NCBI GenBank assembly: GCA_001302725.1
Contig: LIZU01000022.1
Span: 1 to 10,303 of the forward strand
DNA length: 10,303 nucleotides
Reading direction: 5' to 3'
Source of the DNA: a candidate division Zixibacteria bacterium DG_27
GTDB taxonomy: Bacteria; Zixibacteria; MSB-5A5; DG-27
Shown: positions 1 through 7,214 of the stretch, piece after piece
How positions within the stretch are numbered: the first letter of the stretch is position 1
Layout of the letters: each line of letters starts with the position of its first letter
Program-made: the position numbers and the translations under genes
Notes under the pieces: model-generated
Told to the model about the DNA's origin: nothing
The model's input: the letters and a program-made list of their open reading frames with translations, nothing else
Database searches by the model: none

Positions 1-464
1 CAGGCCGGCTCCATGCCGTTGGAAACCCGATCGTAGCAGAAGGTGCACTTGGTGGATTTCTCGGTTTTATCGTCGATCTGCGGGATTCCAAAGGGACAAT
101 ACTCGTAACAAGCTCCACAGCCGATACAGAGTTCCTTGTTGACGTAGACGACCCCGAGCTTCTTGTCGTGGGTCATGGCCTTCACCGGCTCCACCGGGCA
201 GGCCTTCACGCAAGCCGGGTCGACACACTGCATGCACTGGTGCTTCCGGAACATCCACCTGAACTTATCGCCCGCCATGGTCTCGTAGAATTTGACCAAG
301 GTGTAAGTCTTGGGCGAAAGGGATAGGGGGTTCTGGTAGCCGCCGGCGGCCGCGAAGAACCTGGTCTCCTCCCCGGGGAGCTGATTCCAGGCTTTGCAGG
401 CCACCTGGCAGGCGCGGCAGCCTATGCATTTATCCAAATCGAAGAGGATGCCTTTTGCAGCCAT
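1..464 (-). CDS. fdhB: Formate dehydrogenase iron-sulfur (beta) subunit, 3' end outside window
   Basis: This subunit carries electrons from the catalytic subunit FdhA through a chain of [4Fe-4S] clusters. The visible 154 residues begin MAAKGILFDLDKCIGCRACQ and contain the ferredoxin-type Cys sets of the FdhB/HybA family: C13/C16/C19/C23, C77/C80/C85/C89, C113/C116/C119/C123, then C140/C143 starting a fourth set cut by the edge. The family is usually 200-300 residues, so about the first half is present. The ATG at 464 is 4 bases after the fdhA stop. It is preceded by AAGGAGGT at 473-480, which lies inside the last codons of fdhA, so the two genes are probably translationally coupled. There is no signal peptide, which fits export as a passenger on the Tat signal of FdhA (family knowledge). 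Whether a membrane-anchoring helix or a cytochrome b gene follows cannot be seen. Confidence 0.93.
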   Translation of the reverse strand, partial: MAAKGILFDLDKCIGCRACQVACKAWNQLPGEETRFFAAAGGYQNPLSLSPKTYTLVKFYETMAGDKFRWMFRKHQCMQCVDPACVKACPVEPVKAMTHDKKLGVVYVNKELCIGCGACYEYCPFGIPQIDDKTEKSTKCTFCYDRVSNGMEPA

Positions 465-468
465 CTGG

Positions 469-3441
469 TCACACCTCCTTCTCTACATTGCAGAGGAACG
501 CCTTGTATTCCGGGATCATGGTGTTGGCGTCTCCCACATGCGGGGTGAGGATGTTGGCACTGAAACCCTGAGCCAATCCCTTATAGCCGAAATGCCACGG
601 CAGACCGACCTGCTCGTAAAGCTTCCCGTTCAACTTGAACGGCTGGAAGCGCTCGGTCACCACCGCGTAGGCGGTGATTTCCCCTCGAGCGGTCTTTATC
701 TTCACCCGATCACCGTGCTTGATCGCTTTGGATTTGGCCAGGGATTTACTCATCTCCACGAACATATCCGGCATGAGCTCCACCAGCCAGGCGTTGTTGC
801 GGGTCATCTGCCCCGCCTGCCAGTGTTCGGTCACCCGGTAGGTAGTGGCAATGATAGGATACTTCTTCTTGTTGCCGATCTCGTTCATCGCCCCTCTCCA
901 GACCTTGGTCACGGGGTTAATCTGGGTCTTGGACATGCGGTTCTTGACCGGGCTTTCCAGCGGTTCGTAATGCTCCGGGAAGGGACCGTCGGCTAAACCG
1001 AACCCAAAGAGCCGGGCGTGGCCCTCCGGCTTCATGATGAAGGAGTATTTAGTGCCCGGCGGCCAACCACCATCGGGGACATCGCCGATCCACTTTTCCT
1101 CCCTGGGAGCCCACTTCACCACATACTTGTGGGGCGCGTAAGGACTACCCTCCAGGTCGCAGGAGGCACGGTTGTAAATGATTCTGCGGTTCACCGGCCA
1201 ACACCAGGACCAGCTGGGATAAAGCCCGATCTCGTTGACGGCATCCCTTGGATCTCTGCGGGCGGCCATGTTCCCCTCCTCGGTATAGCTGGCGCAGTAG
1301 AGCCAGTTGCCGGAGGAGGTGGTGCCGTCATCTTTAAGTTTGGCAAACGAGGCAACCAGCTTGCCGGTCGCTAGATCGTATCCGTTGACCTCCTTGGCGA
1401 CCAGGTGGACATCCGGCTCCTCCTTGGGGCCGTAATTCCAGTTGAGGTGAACTATCGGCTCCGGGAAGGCGCCACCCTCCTTTTTATAGAGCCTCATGAG
1501 CTCCTTTGCCAACTTATCCATTATCCACAGGTCTGATTTGGCGTCTCCGGGCGGATGTACCGCCTGGTATCTCCACTGCATCCAGCGGCCGCTGTTGGTG
1601 ATGCTGCCTTCCTTCTCCATGGAGGCCGCCGCCGGCAACATGAAGACCTCGGTTTTGATCTTCTTGGTATCGACGTCCGGAGTTGCCCAGAAGGAGGCGG
1701 TCTCGGTCTCCCAGAGGTCGGCAGCCACCAGCCAGTCAAGTTTCTCCAGGGCCTTTCTCTCCATTCGGACATTGGGACCTCCCACCGCAGGATTCTGCCC
1801 CATGCAGATGAGACCTTTGATCTTGCCGTCGTACATGGCCTCGAACATGGAGATGTGGGAGTAGTTATCGCTGACCTTGGGCATGTATGAATAGGCGAAC
1901 TCGTTCCCCTTGGTGGCGTGCTCTCCCCAGAAGGCCTTGAGGAGACTGACCATGTACTTCGGGGTGTGCTGCCACCAATTGGCGCTTTTGGGGTCCATCC
2001 ACTTGGGAGTCCAGTGATCCAGATACTGCTCCAGGGACTGATCTTCGACTCTCGGGGTCTTGAGATAGCCCGGCAGGATGTGGAACAGTATCGCCATGTC
2101 GGTCGAGCCCTGGACGTTGGATTCCCCTCTTAAGGCATTTATGCCTCCGCCGGCAACCCCGACGTTCCCCAGAAGGAGCTGCAGCATGGCGTAGGTCCGG
2201 ACGTTCTGGGTGCCGACGGTATGCTGGGTGGTGCCCATGGCATACATTATGGTCCCCGATTTTCCTTTAGCTCCCGTGGCTCCATAGGTCTTAGCGACCT
2301 CAACCAGGAGCTCTTTGGGAGTTCCGGTTATCATGGAGACGGAATCAGGGTCATACCGAGAGATATGTCTCTTCAGAAGCTGGAAAACGCAAAGGGGATC
2401 CTGCAGGGTCTTGTCGGTCTTGACGAGTCCGTTTTCGTCAAGCTGGTACTGCCAGTAGCTTTTGTCGTAGCTCTTCTTTTTCTTGTTATAACCGACAAAG
2501 AGCCCGTCTTTGAAGTCGAACTTCTCATTGACCAGAAAGCTGGCGTTGGTGTGGTCCACGAGATAGCTCTTATCATAGAGATTGTGCTCTATGACGTAGT
2601 TCATCAGGCCGTTTATGAAGGCGATGTCGGTGCCCGACCTCAATGGAGCGTATATGTCGGCCTTCGCGGAGGTGCGGGTGAAGCGGGGGTCGACGCTGAT
2701 CAGCTTGGCGCCCTTCTCCATCGCCGCGGTGACCCACCGGAACGAGACCGGGTGATTCTCGGCGGCGTTGGAGCCGATTATCATGATGCAATCGGCGTTC
2801 TTGATGTCAATCCAGTGATTGGTCATTGCCCCTCTACCGTATGTTTCCGCCAAACTGGCGACGGTAGCGGAGTGTCATATGCGGGCCTGATGTTCCAAGT
2901 AGACGATTCCCAGGGCGCGGGCCAGCTTCGACCACAGGTAGCACTCCTCGTTGTCCAGTGCCGCTCCTCCCAGACCGGCGATGGCTTCGACGCGATTGAC
3001 GACTCGTCCCTTGGAATCCTTGGCCACCCAGTTCGCATCCCGGCTCTTCTTGATGTTCTCGGCGATTCTAGAGATAGTCCACTCCCAGCTTTTCTCCTCC
3101 CAGCGGTCGGAGTAAGGAGCCCGGTAGAGGACCTTGGTCATGCGGCGTTCGTTGTCGGCGACCTGGAAGAGGGCACTCCCCTTACTGCACAACGAACCCT
3201 GGTTCACGGGATGGTCGGGATCTCCTTCGATGTTGATCACCTTGCCTCTGGAGACCGAGACTATCATCCCGCAACCCACTGCGCAGTAAGGACAGATGGT
3301 AGTGCTCTCTTCAGCATAGCGGGTTCTTAAGGTCTGGGCGTAGGCCTCCGAGGCTTTGCGGTTGAAAGCGAAGTTGCCCAAAAGCGCTCCGGTGGTGGCT
3401 GCGCCCGTCACCTTCAAGAAACCTCTTCGAGAGAGTTTCAT
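469..3441 (-). CDS. fdhA: Selenocysteine-containing formate dehydrogenase, catalytic alpha subunit (Tat-exported, molybdopterin)
   Basis: It oxidises formate to CO2 at a bis-molybdopterin-guanine-dinucleotide Mo or W centre, most likely in the periplasm. The gene is one 990-residue frame read through an in-frame TGA (2875-2877, residue 189). Upstream of it lie a twin-arginine signal (SRRGFLK, residues 4-10) with hydrophobic stretch and a [4Fe-4S] motif C50/C53/C57/C85. The context HQARI-U-HSATVASLAETYGRG matches the Sec site of FDH-N-type enzymes. Downstream are the family stretches MYAMGTTQHTVGTQN, GVAGGGINALRGESNVQGS and MGQNPAVGGPN, and a C-terminal molybdopterin dinucleotide-binding domain ending at a TGA. 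Length is normal for periplasmic Sec-FDH (about 1000). ATG 3441 is preceded by AGGAGG with a rather long spacing of 13. Standard gene callers would split this gene and start the second part falsely at TTG 2853. It lies between the diheme cytochrome and fdhB. Mo versus W cannot be decided from sequence. Confidence 0.95.
2834..2867 (-). promoter_or_regulatory. SECIS-like hairpin directing selenocysteine insertion in fdhA
   Basis: On the mRNA strand, starting 7 nt after the UGA, there is a 7-bp stem CUACCGU/ACGGUAG and directly above it a 5-bp stem CGCCA/UGGCG with a 3-nt apical loop GUU. A 7-nt bulge (GAAACAU) lies on the 3' side between the stems. The loop begins 19 nt after the UGA. Bacterial SECIS elements bound by SelB sit within the coding sequence just downstream of UGA and usually expose a G and U in the apical loop; both are present. 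The fold was made by eye and no energy was computed. Confidence 0.8.
2875..2877 (-). other. UGA selenocysteine codon of fdhA
   Basis: The only stop interrupting the fdhA frame is a TGA at the codon for the metal-coordinating residue, which is Sec or Cys in formate dehydrogenases. Both sides of it continue the same conserved motif (HQAR-I-U-H). Reading it as selenocysteine needs SelA, SelB, SelD and tRNA-Sec, none of which is in this window. Confidence 0.93.
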
Positions 3442-3506
3442 CTCTGTCTTTTCACCTCCTAGTAATCTATTAACAACTGACTTCTGATTATTTCCTTGCC
3501 TGTCTG

Positions 3507-3989
3507 TTACTCAACGTCCTTCTCGTAGATCTCGTTGAGCATAAACATCGACTCGTGAATCTTGTCGATATCCTTTTTGCTGATCTCGGAGCCTTTCTTT
3601 TTTGACATCCGCTCGATGGTCGCCTTCATCTCGGCCTCGTCGTTAGTCTGATGGGCCTTGACAACGACATCCAGTCCGTGGCATTTCTCACACTTGTCCT
3701 GGAAGAGCCCCCGGTGAGGTTCTTCAACCGGCCTCAAGGTGAACGACTCCTCGATCTCGTCGAGCTCCGCGTCGCTGATCTGGATGCCCGCCTTGTCGTG
3801 CATCTGTTTGATCATGATCTCGATTTCGGTCTTGACCCTCTCCAGAGTGTGGCAGACCGAACATTTCTTCTCGAAGGCGGTCTGCTTCTCCTTTTGAGGA
3901 GCAGCCACAGAGCCTTTCACCAAAAGCACACCAGCCACGGCGACAACGGAGAAAAGGAGCGCCAGAGCGAGAATGCTATATCTTTTCAT
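3507..3989 (-). CDS. Small diheme c-type cytochrome of the formate dehydrogenase operon
   Basis: A 160-residue exported protein with two covalent heme-binding motifs, CSVCH (43-47) and CEKCH (100-104). An N-terminal hydrophobic segment (about residues 5-24) serves as signal peptide or anchor, with a possible cleavage after SVAA near residue 30. The two halves are a tandem duplication: each runs F-x-x-K-C-x-x-C-H, then a helix with a Met (M63 in IKQMHDKAG, M128 in IERMSKKKG), then an acidic/lysine-rich helix (ISDAELDEI, ISKKDIDKI). The Met residues are candidate sixth heme ligands. This resembles the heme domains of quinohemoprotein amine dehydrogenase-type cytochromes, though I cannot name a family firmly. 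Start ATG 3989 has AAGGAG about 10 bases upstream. It lies 65 bases before fdhA on the same strand, so it is a plausible periplasmic electron acceptor or relay for formate oxidation (inference). Confidence 0.88.
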   Translation of the reverse strand: MKRYSILALALLFSVVAVAGVLLVKGSVAAPQKEKQTAFEKKCSVCHTLERVKTEIEIMIKQMHDKAGIQISDAELDEIEESFTLRPVEEPHRGLFQDKCEKCHGLDVVVKAHQTNDEAEMKATIERMSKKKGSEISKKDIDKIHESMFMLNEIYEKDVE

Positions 3990-4108
3990 GGTTATGCCTC
4001 TCCTTACTTTGATATTCTCTCCTATATCTTTCCTCTGTTAGCGGCTTAGAGTTCAGCTGACCGGCAAGTTAGGCACACACTTGAAGGGCAGAAGAAATGT
4101 GAGCGTAT

Positions 4109-4124
4109 AGTGAAAACCTTCACA
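4109..4124. promoter_or_regulatory. Candidate CRP/FNR-family operator upstream of the cytochrome gene
   Basis: On the minus strand the sequence TGTGA-AGGTTT-TCACT matches the TGTGA-N6-TCACA palindrome at 9 of 10 conserved positions. It lies just past the fdhE stop, about 120 bases before the cytochrome start, in a 157-base gap. CRP/FNR-family regulators commonly control anaerobic respiration genes. No convincing -35/-10 pair was seen next to it, so the site may be chance. Confidence 0.3.
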
Positions 4125-4146
4125 ATCATGGTTTAACAAAATCCGC

Positions 4147-4977
4147 CTAAACCCTCGCTGTCTCCTGCAGTTTCTGTCGCCGGTACCCATCCTTCTCGGC
4201 CAGGATATCGAGGTAGAGAGTCTTTTGGTTCTCAAAGGATAAATCCGGTTTTTCAGCCTCGGGGATTTCTCTTTCGTCGATGGTCTTCATATAGCGCTTA
4301 CATTCATCACAGAGGTAGACCCGATATCGGCTCTCCCCTTCGGTGAAAATGTATTTTAGGCTTTTCTGATTCTCGGTGGCACAGAAGGGGCATTTGATTC
4401 TGGGATATCCCCACTCCGTGCCGCAGAACTGGCACCACAGGATCCGCTTGCCGTCATCCCTTCTGAGCCTGGCGAAAGCGGCCTCGCTGCCGCACAGGGG
4501 GCAGTGTCCTTGGAGCCAGTCGGTGAGGTCAACTTTGCCCTCCAGCTCACCGGCATACATCTCGAAAAAGGGATTCCCCAAGTTTGTCCCCAAATAGGTA
4601 AGCAAATCGACACTGACACCGAGGTGTTCTCCGAGCGAGCTTAAGAAATCGGGATCCCCGGAGAAAACCTCTTTGACCAGCGAACCTAAATTCAGCTCTC
4701 CAGCCTCCACGGCAGCCTTCAACGTTTCCACCTCCGCGACCTCATGGAATTCGAACCCCTTCAGAACCGAACAGAAATCCTCAAAGAGCCCAAGCAGCTC
4801 TTCCTCCGGGAAGCCGATCTTTCTGAACTCCACGAGGTGGGCCCCACGCTTCAGCCTCTTTTCGGCATCCTCCAGTGAGATCCCCATCAGTGGCTGCTTG
4901 AGTTTCTTTCTAAAAAGAGACTTCGCCTTTGTTATCTTTGAATGGAGTTGGAGGAACTCCTTTTCGTTCTCAGTCAT
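4147..4977 (-). CDS. fdhE: Formate dehydrogenase accessory protein FdhE
   Basis: A cytoplasmic assembly factor needed for activity of exported formate dehydrogenases, thought to act on the catalytic subunit before Tat export. The 276-residue protein has a helical N-terminal half without Cys motifs. Its C-terminal half carries four CxxC knuckles characteristic of FdhE: CPLC (159-162), CQFC (182-185), CPFC (196-199) and CDEC (223-226), rubredoxin-like metal sites. Length is close to the usual 280-310. The ATG at 4977 has no clear Shine-Dalgarno sequence, so its translation may be weak. It is the first gene of the minus-strand cluster, 157 bases before the cytochrome, behind a consensus-like promoter at 5041-5070. 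Having fdhE first in the operon fits a dedicated maturation factor for the Sec-FDH downstream. fdhD, for sulfur transfer, is not in the window. Confidence 0.93.
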   Translation of the reverse strand: MTENEKEFLQLHSKITKAKSLFRKKLKQPLMGISLEDAEKRLKRGAHLVEFRKIGFPEEELLGLFEDFCSVLKGFEFHEVAEVETLKAAVEAGELNLGSLVKEVFSGDPDFLSSLGEHLGVSVDLLTYLGTNLGNPFFEMYAGELEGKVDLTDWLQGHCPLCGSEAAFARLRRDDGKRILWCQFCGTEWGYPRIKCPFCATENQKSLKYIFTEGESRYRVYLCDECKRYMKTIDEREIPEAEKPDLSFENQKTLYLDILAEKDGYRRQKLQETARV

Positions 4978-5006
4978 TATATCAGCAACTCAGCAATTAA
5001 AGAAGC

Positions 5007-5025
5007 AGGCTCAACAAGTGAGCCT
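5007..5025. repeat. Inverted repeat in the fdhE leader
   Basis: AGGCTCA-ACAAG-TGAGCCT has perfect 7-bp arms and a 5-base loop. In the fdhE transcript it would form a hairpin about 30 bases before the start codon, preceded by seven U. The U run is on the wrong side for an intrinsic terminator in this direction. It could be an RNA leader structure or an operator. Confidence 0.4.
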
Positions 5026-5040
5026 AAAAAAATTCTTCAT

Positions 5041-5070
5041 AATAAACAGCATCTGCTGTAAACTTGTCAA
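5041..5070 (-). promoter_or_regulatory. Candidate sigma-70 promoter for the fdhE-cytochrome-fdhAB cluster
   Basis: On the minus strand a perfect TTGACA (5065-5070) is followed after 18 bases by TTTATT (5041-5046). An alternative -10, TATTAT at 5039-5044, has 20-base spacing. Transcription would start near 5034, leaving a leader of about 55 bases before the fdhE ATG. The spacer contains the palindrome described at 5046-5059. Confidence 0.5.
5046..5059. repeat. 14-bp perfect palindrome in the fdhE promoter spacer (possible operator)
   Basis: ACAGCA-TC-TGCTGT has two 6-bp arms around a 2-base centre. It occupies the -35/-10 spacer of the candidate fdhE promoter, where a bound dimeric regulator would block or reshape the promoter. 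The regulator is unknown. Confidence 0.4.
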
Positions 5071-5238
5071 GCGAAAACTCCCCGCCTGGCAAAAAAATCT
5101 ACGGATGTTTGAAGACCTTTTCCCCGACAGTCTGCATTTCACCGTTGTTTTGGAAACCTTCAAGTTCGTCATCAGTTATTCTTCTATCGTAGCCAAGAGG
5201 ATCCTGCCTGCAGCAGGCCTGGGCGATCAAAAGTGTGC

Positions 5239-5267
5239 TTGCTAAGTTTTAGGCTTTGGGTTATATT
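5239..5267 (+). promoter_or_regulatory. Candidate sigma-70 promoter for the cyclophilin-dxr-rseP genes
   Basis: TTGCTA (5239-5244), 17 bases, TATATT (5262-5267): 4/6 and 5/6 matches to consensus with ideal spacing. Transcription would start near 5274, 62 bases before the ATG at 5336. A second, poorer pair is TTGTAC (5290-5295) with TATTCT (5311-5316), at only 15 bases spacing. Confidence 0.4.
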
Positions 5268-5335
5268 CAGCAACGTTCTATTATGTGACTTGTACACAGC
5301 TGAGGTACTATATTCTAAACGGAGGAAAGACTTCT

Positions 5336-5971
5336 ATGAGCAGGTTTGTAGCTTTGCTGGCGATTCTGAGTCTATTCATGTTTTCCTGTGGTGAGAAAAC
5401 CGAAGAGGGAGAAGTTGCTGAGATGAAGGTAGTTGAAAAGAAAGCTCCCGCCTCTCAACAAGAAAAGGCTCCCCCTTCTCAGGCGGTCAAGACCGATTAT
5501 GACTACAATCCAACAGTTTTGATAGAAACTGACTTCGGTGATATCGAAATCGAGGTCTTCTTCAACAAATCCCCGGAGCACGCCAAGAATTTCATGAAGC
5601 TGGTCAACAGCGGCTTTTACGAGGGATTGATTTTCCACCGGGTCATTCCCGGCTTCATCATCCAGGGAGGAGATCCTTATGGTGTCGGCACCGGTGGTCC
5701 CGGATACTATCTCCCTGTGGAGAGAAGCGGACTTCATCACGAAACCGGCTCGATCGCCATGGCCCAGTCCGTTCAGGGAATAAGCGGCAGTCAGTTTTTC
5801 ATATGCCTGGCGCCTCAACCGCACCTGGATAAACAGTTCAACGTCTTCGCCAAGGTCACCTCCGGGATGGAGGTCGCCAACAAGATCGCCTCCGTACCCC
5901 GGGATAAACGCGATAAACCCTCAGAGGATGTGGTGATGAAGAAGCTTTACGAGAAAAAACCGACGGCATAG
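5336..5971 (+). CDS. Cyclophilin-type peptidyl-prolyl cis-trans isomerase, probable lipoprotein
   Basis: It catalyses cis-trans isomerisation of X-Pro bonds, helping proteins fold outside the cytoplasm. Of 211 residues, 1-17 are a hydrophobic signal ending FMFSC with C18 as likely lipidation site; the lipobox is imperfect, with Met at -3. Residues 20-58 are a charged, Ala/Pro/Gln-rich linker with a near-repeat (KKAPASQ, EKAPPSQ). Residues 60-205 are a cyclophilin domain with FHRVIPGFIIQGGDP (100-114, catalytic Arg102) and the conserved SQFFI (152-156). The ATG at 5336 was chosen because GGAGGA lies 9 bases before it and the signal peptide starts there; an in-frame upstream extension to 5285 lacks both. 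It faces away from the fdh cluster and is followed by dxr after 79 bases, so it may be co-transcribed with it. The exact paralogue (PpiA/PpiB-like) is not assigned. Confidence 0.92.
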   Translation: MSRFVALLAILSLFMFSCGEKTEEGEVAEMKVVEKKAPASQQEKAPPSQAVKTDYDYNPTVLIETDFGDIEIEVFFNKSPEHAKNFMKLVNSGFYEGLIFHRVIPGFIIQGGDPYGVGTGGPGYYLPVERSGLHHETGSIAMAQSVQGISGSQFFICLAPQPHLDKQFNVFAKVTSGMEVANKIASVPRDKRDKPSEDVVMKKLYEKKPTA

Positions 5972-6050
5972 GAGTTCGGAGGAGAACTACCTCGAAGTTG
6001 AGCGGTTTAACATAGGGATTGAGTCGGCAAAGGGAGCAGTTTAGAATCAG

Positions 6051-7211
6051 GTGAAAAGAATCGTCATTTTGGGTTCCACCGGCTCCATTGGGACCAGCGC
6101 CCTGGAGGTGATAAGGGTCTTTCCGCGGGAGTTCGAGGTAGTAGGGCTCTCCTGCCACGAAAACGTTGGGCTTCTCCGCAAGCAGATAGCTCTGTTCAAA
6201 CCGGAGGCGGTCTGCATAACCGAACCACAGAGCTATCGACAGTTCTTGAGCCAGACCACGAAGACCGGAGTCAAAGTCCTCTCCGGGGAGGAGGGGCTTT
6301 CCCTTTTGGCCGCCTGGGAAAATGTCGATATAGTCCTGAACGGGTTGGTCGGTGCGGTGGGATTGAAACCGACCCTGGCCGCCATCGAACTGGGACGGCG
6401 GATCGCTTTGGCGAACAAAGAGACTCTGGTTATGGCCGGGGATCTAATAAACCAGTCCGCCCGAGCCCGGGGGGCGGAAGTTCTGCCGGTTGATTCGGAA
6501 CATTCCGCCATCTGGCAATGCCTGAGGACCGGGGGAAAGAAGGAGATTAAGAGCTTGATCATAACTGCCTCCGGTGGTCCTTTTCACGGACAGCCGGAAT
6601 TGAATCTGGAGAAGGTCAGCCGGAAGGAGGCCCTGGCTCATCCTACTTGGTATATGGGAAGGAAAATCAGCGTCGATTCCGCAACCTTGATGAACAAAGG
6701 ATTGGAAGTGATAGAAGCCCACTGGCTTTTCGGGGTGCCACCTGAGAAGATCAGGGTGGTCATCCATCCGCAGTCGATCGTCCACTCCCTCGTAGAGTTT
6801 GTCGACAACTCCGTGATGGCGCAGATGTCGCTTCCGGACATGAAGCTGCCGATCTCGTATGCTCTCTTCTACCCCGAAAGAAAGCCTCTATCCGACGACT
6901 CCTTCAACCTCACTAAGATCGCGGCGCTCTCCTTTTTGGAGCCGGACTTCAGACGGTTTCCCTGCCTCAACTTGGCATACGAGGCCTTGAGGTCCGGAGG
7001 CACCGCCCCGGCGGTCTTAAACGCCGCCAACGAGGTCGCGGTCTTTGGTTTCCTGGAGGAAAAGGTCAAGTTCACACGTATTCCGGAGGTGATCCGAGAG
7101 GTTTTGTCCAAACACCAGGTCAAGTCCTCACCCCAGGTGGAGGAGATCTTTGAGGCCGACGCTTGGGCCCGGGGGAGGGCGGAAGCTCTCCTGGAGCAGA
7201 AGAGTAGATAA
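6051..7211 (+). CDS. dxr: 1-deoxy-D-xylulose 5-phosphate reductoisomerase
   Basis: It converts 1-deoxy-D-xylulose 5-phosphate to 2-C-methyl-D-erythritol 4-phosphate with NADPH, the committed step of the non-mevalonate isoprenoid pathway, in the cytoplasm. The 386 residues match the family length. Motifs in order: NADPH-binding GSTGSIGTSAL (8-18); GLKPTLAAIELGRRIALANK (104-123); LPVDSEHSAIW (145-155) with metal ligands D148 and E150; ITASGGPF (171-178); the flexible-loop region HPTWYMGRKISVDSATLMNK (197-216) continuing into GLEVIEAHW with the third acidic ligand; and HPQSIVHSLVEF (239-250). The start is GTG: an in-frame TAG lies just upstream (6042-6044), so no earlier start exists. The ribosome site is weak (AGGGAG at 6031-6036, 14 bases away), which suggests coupling to upstream translation. 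rseP follows after 3 bases, a common dxr-rseP arrangement. Confidence 0.97.
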   Translation: MKRIVILGSTGSIGTSALEVIRVFPREFEVVGLSCHENVGLLRKQIALFKPEAVCITEPQSYRQFLSQTTKTGVKVLSGEEGLSLLAAWENVDIVLNGLVGAVGLKPTLAAIELGRRIALANKETLVMAGDLINQSARARGAEVLPVDSEHSAIWQCLRTGGKKEIKSLIITASGGPFHGQPELNLEKVSRKEALAHPTWYMGRKISVDSATLMNKGLEVIEAHWLFGVPPEKIRVVIHPQSIVHSLVEFVDNSVMAQMSLPDMKLPISYALFYPERKPLSDDSFNLTKIAALSFLEPDFRRFPCLNLAYEALRSGGTAPAVLNAANEVAVFGFLEEKVKFTRIPEVIREVLSKHQVKSSPQVEEIFEADAWARGRAEALLEQKSR

Positions 7212-7214
7212 GCC

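Larger units (their letters stand above)
4978..5335. other. Divergent intergenic control region between fdhE and the cyclophilin gene
   Basis: This 358-base stretch contains no supportable gene. It holds the leftward fdhE promoter and two inverted repeats in its left third, and a candidate rightward promoter and Shine-Dalgarno in its right third. A short palindromic GCCTGC-A-GCAGGC lies near 5205-5220. The middle (about 5100-5200) shows no clear signal. Confidence 0.7.

Noticed and set aside
2875..2877. Premature stop making fdhA a pseudogene
   Set aside because: The frame continues without other damage, the TGA is exactly at the selenocysteine position, and a SECIS-like hairpin follows.
2221..3330. 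A 369-codon open frame on the plus strand opposite fdhA
   Set aside because: It is antisense to a strongly conserved gene, has no recognisable domain, and arises from codon bias of the real frame.
4025..4100. Sigma-54 promoter before the cytochrome gene
   Set aside because: A TTGC -12-like element is present on the minus strand, but the required GG of the -24 element at proper spacing is missing.
5007..5032. Intrinsic terminator (hairpin next to a run of seven A/T)
   Set aside because: On the strand where a T run would be read, it precedes the hairpin instead of following it; on the other strand the run is A.
4978..5335. tRNA-Sec (selC) gene near the selenoprotein operon
   Set aside because: No sequence with the long acceptor stem, TCA anticodon loop and T-loop motif could be found in the gap.
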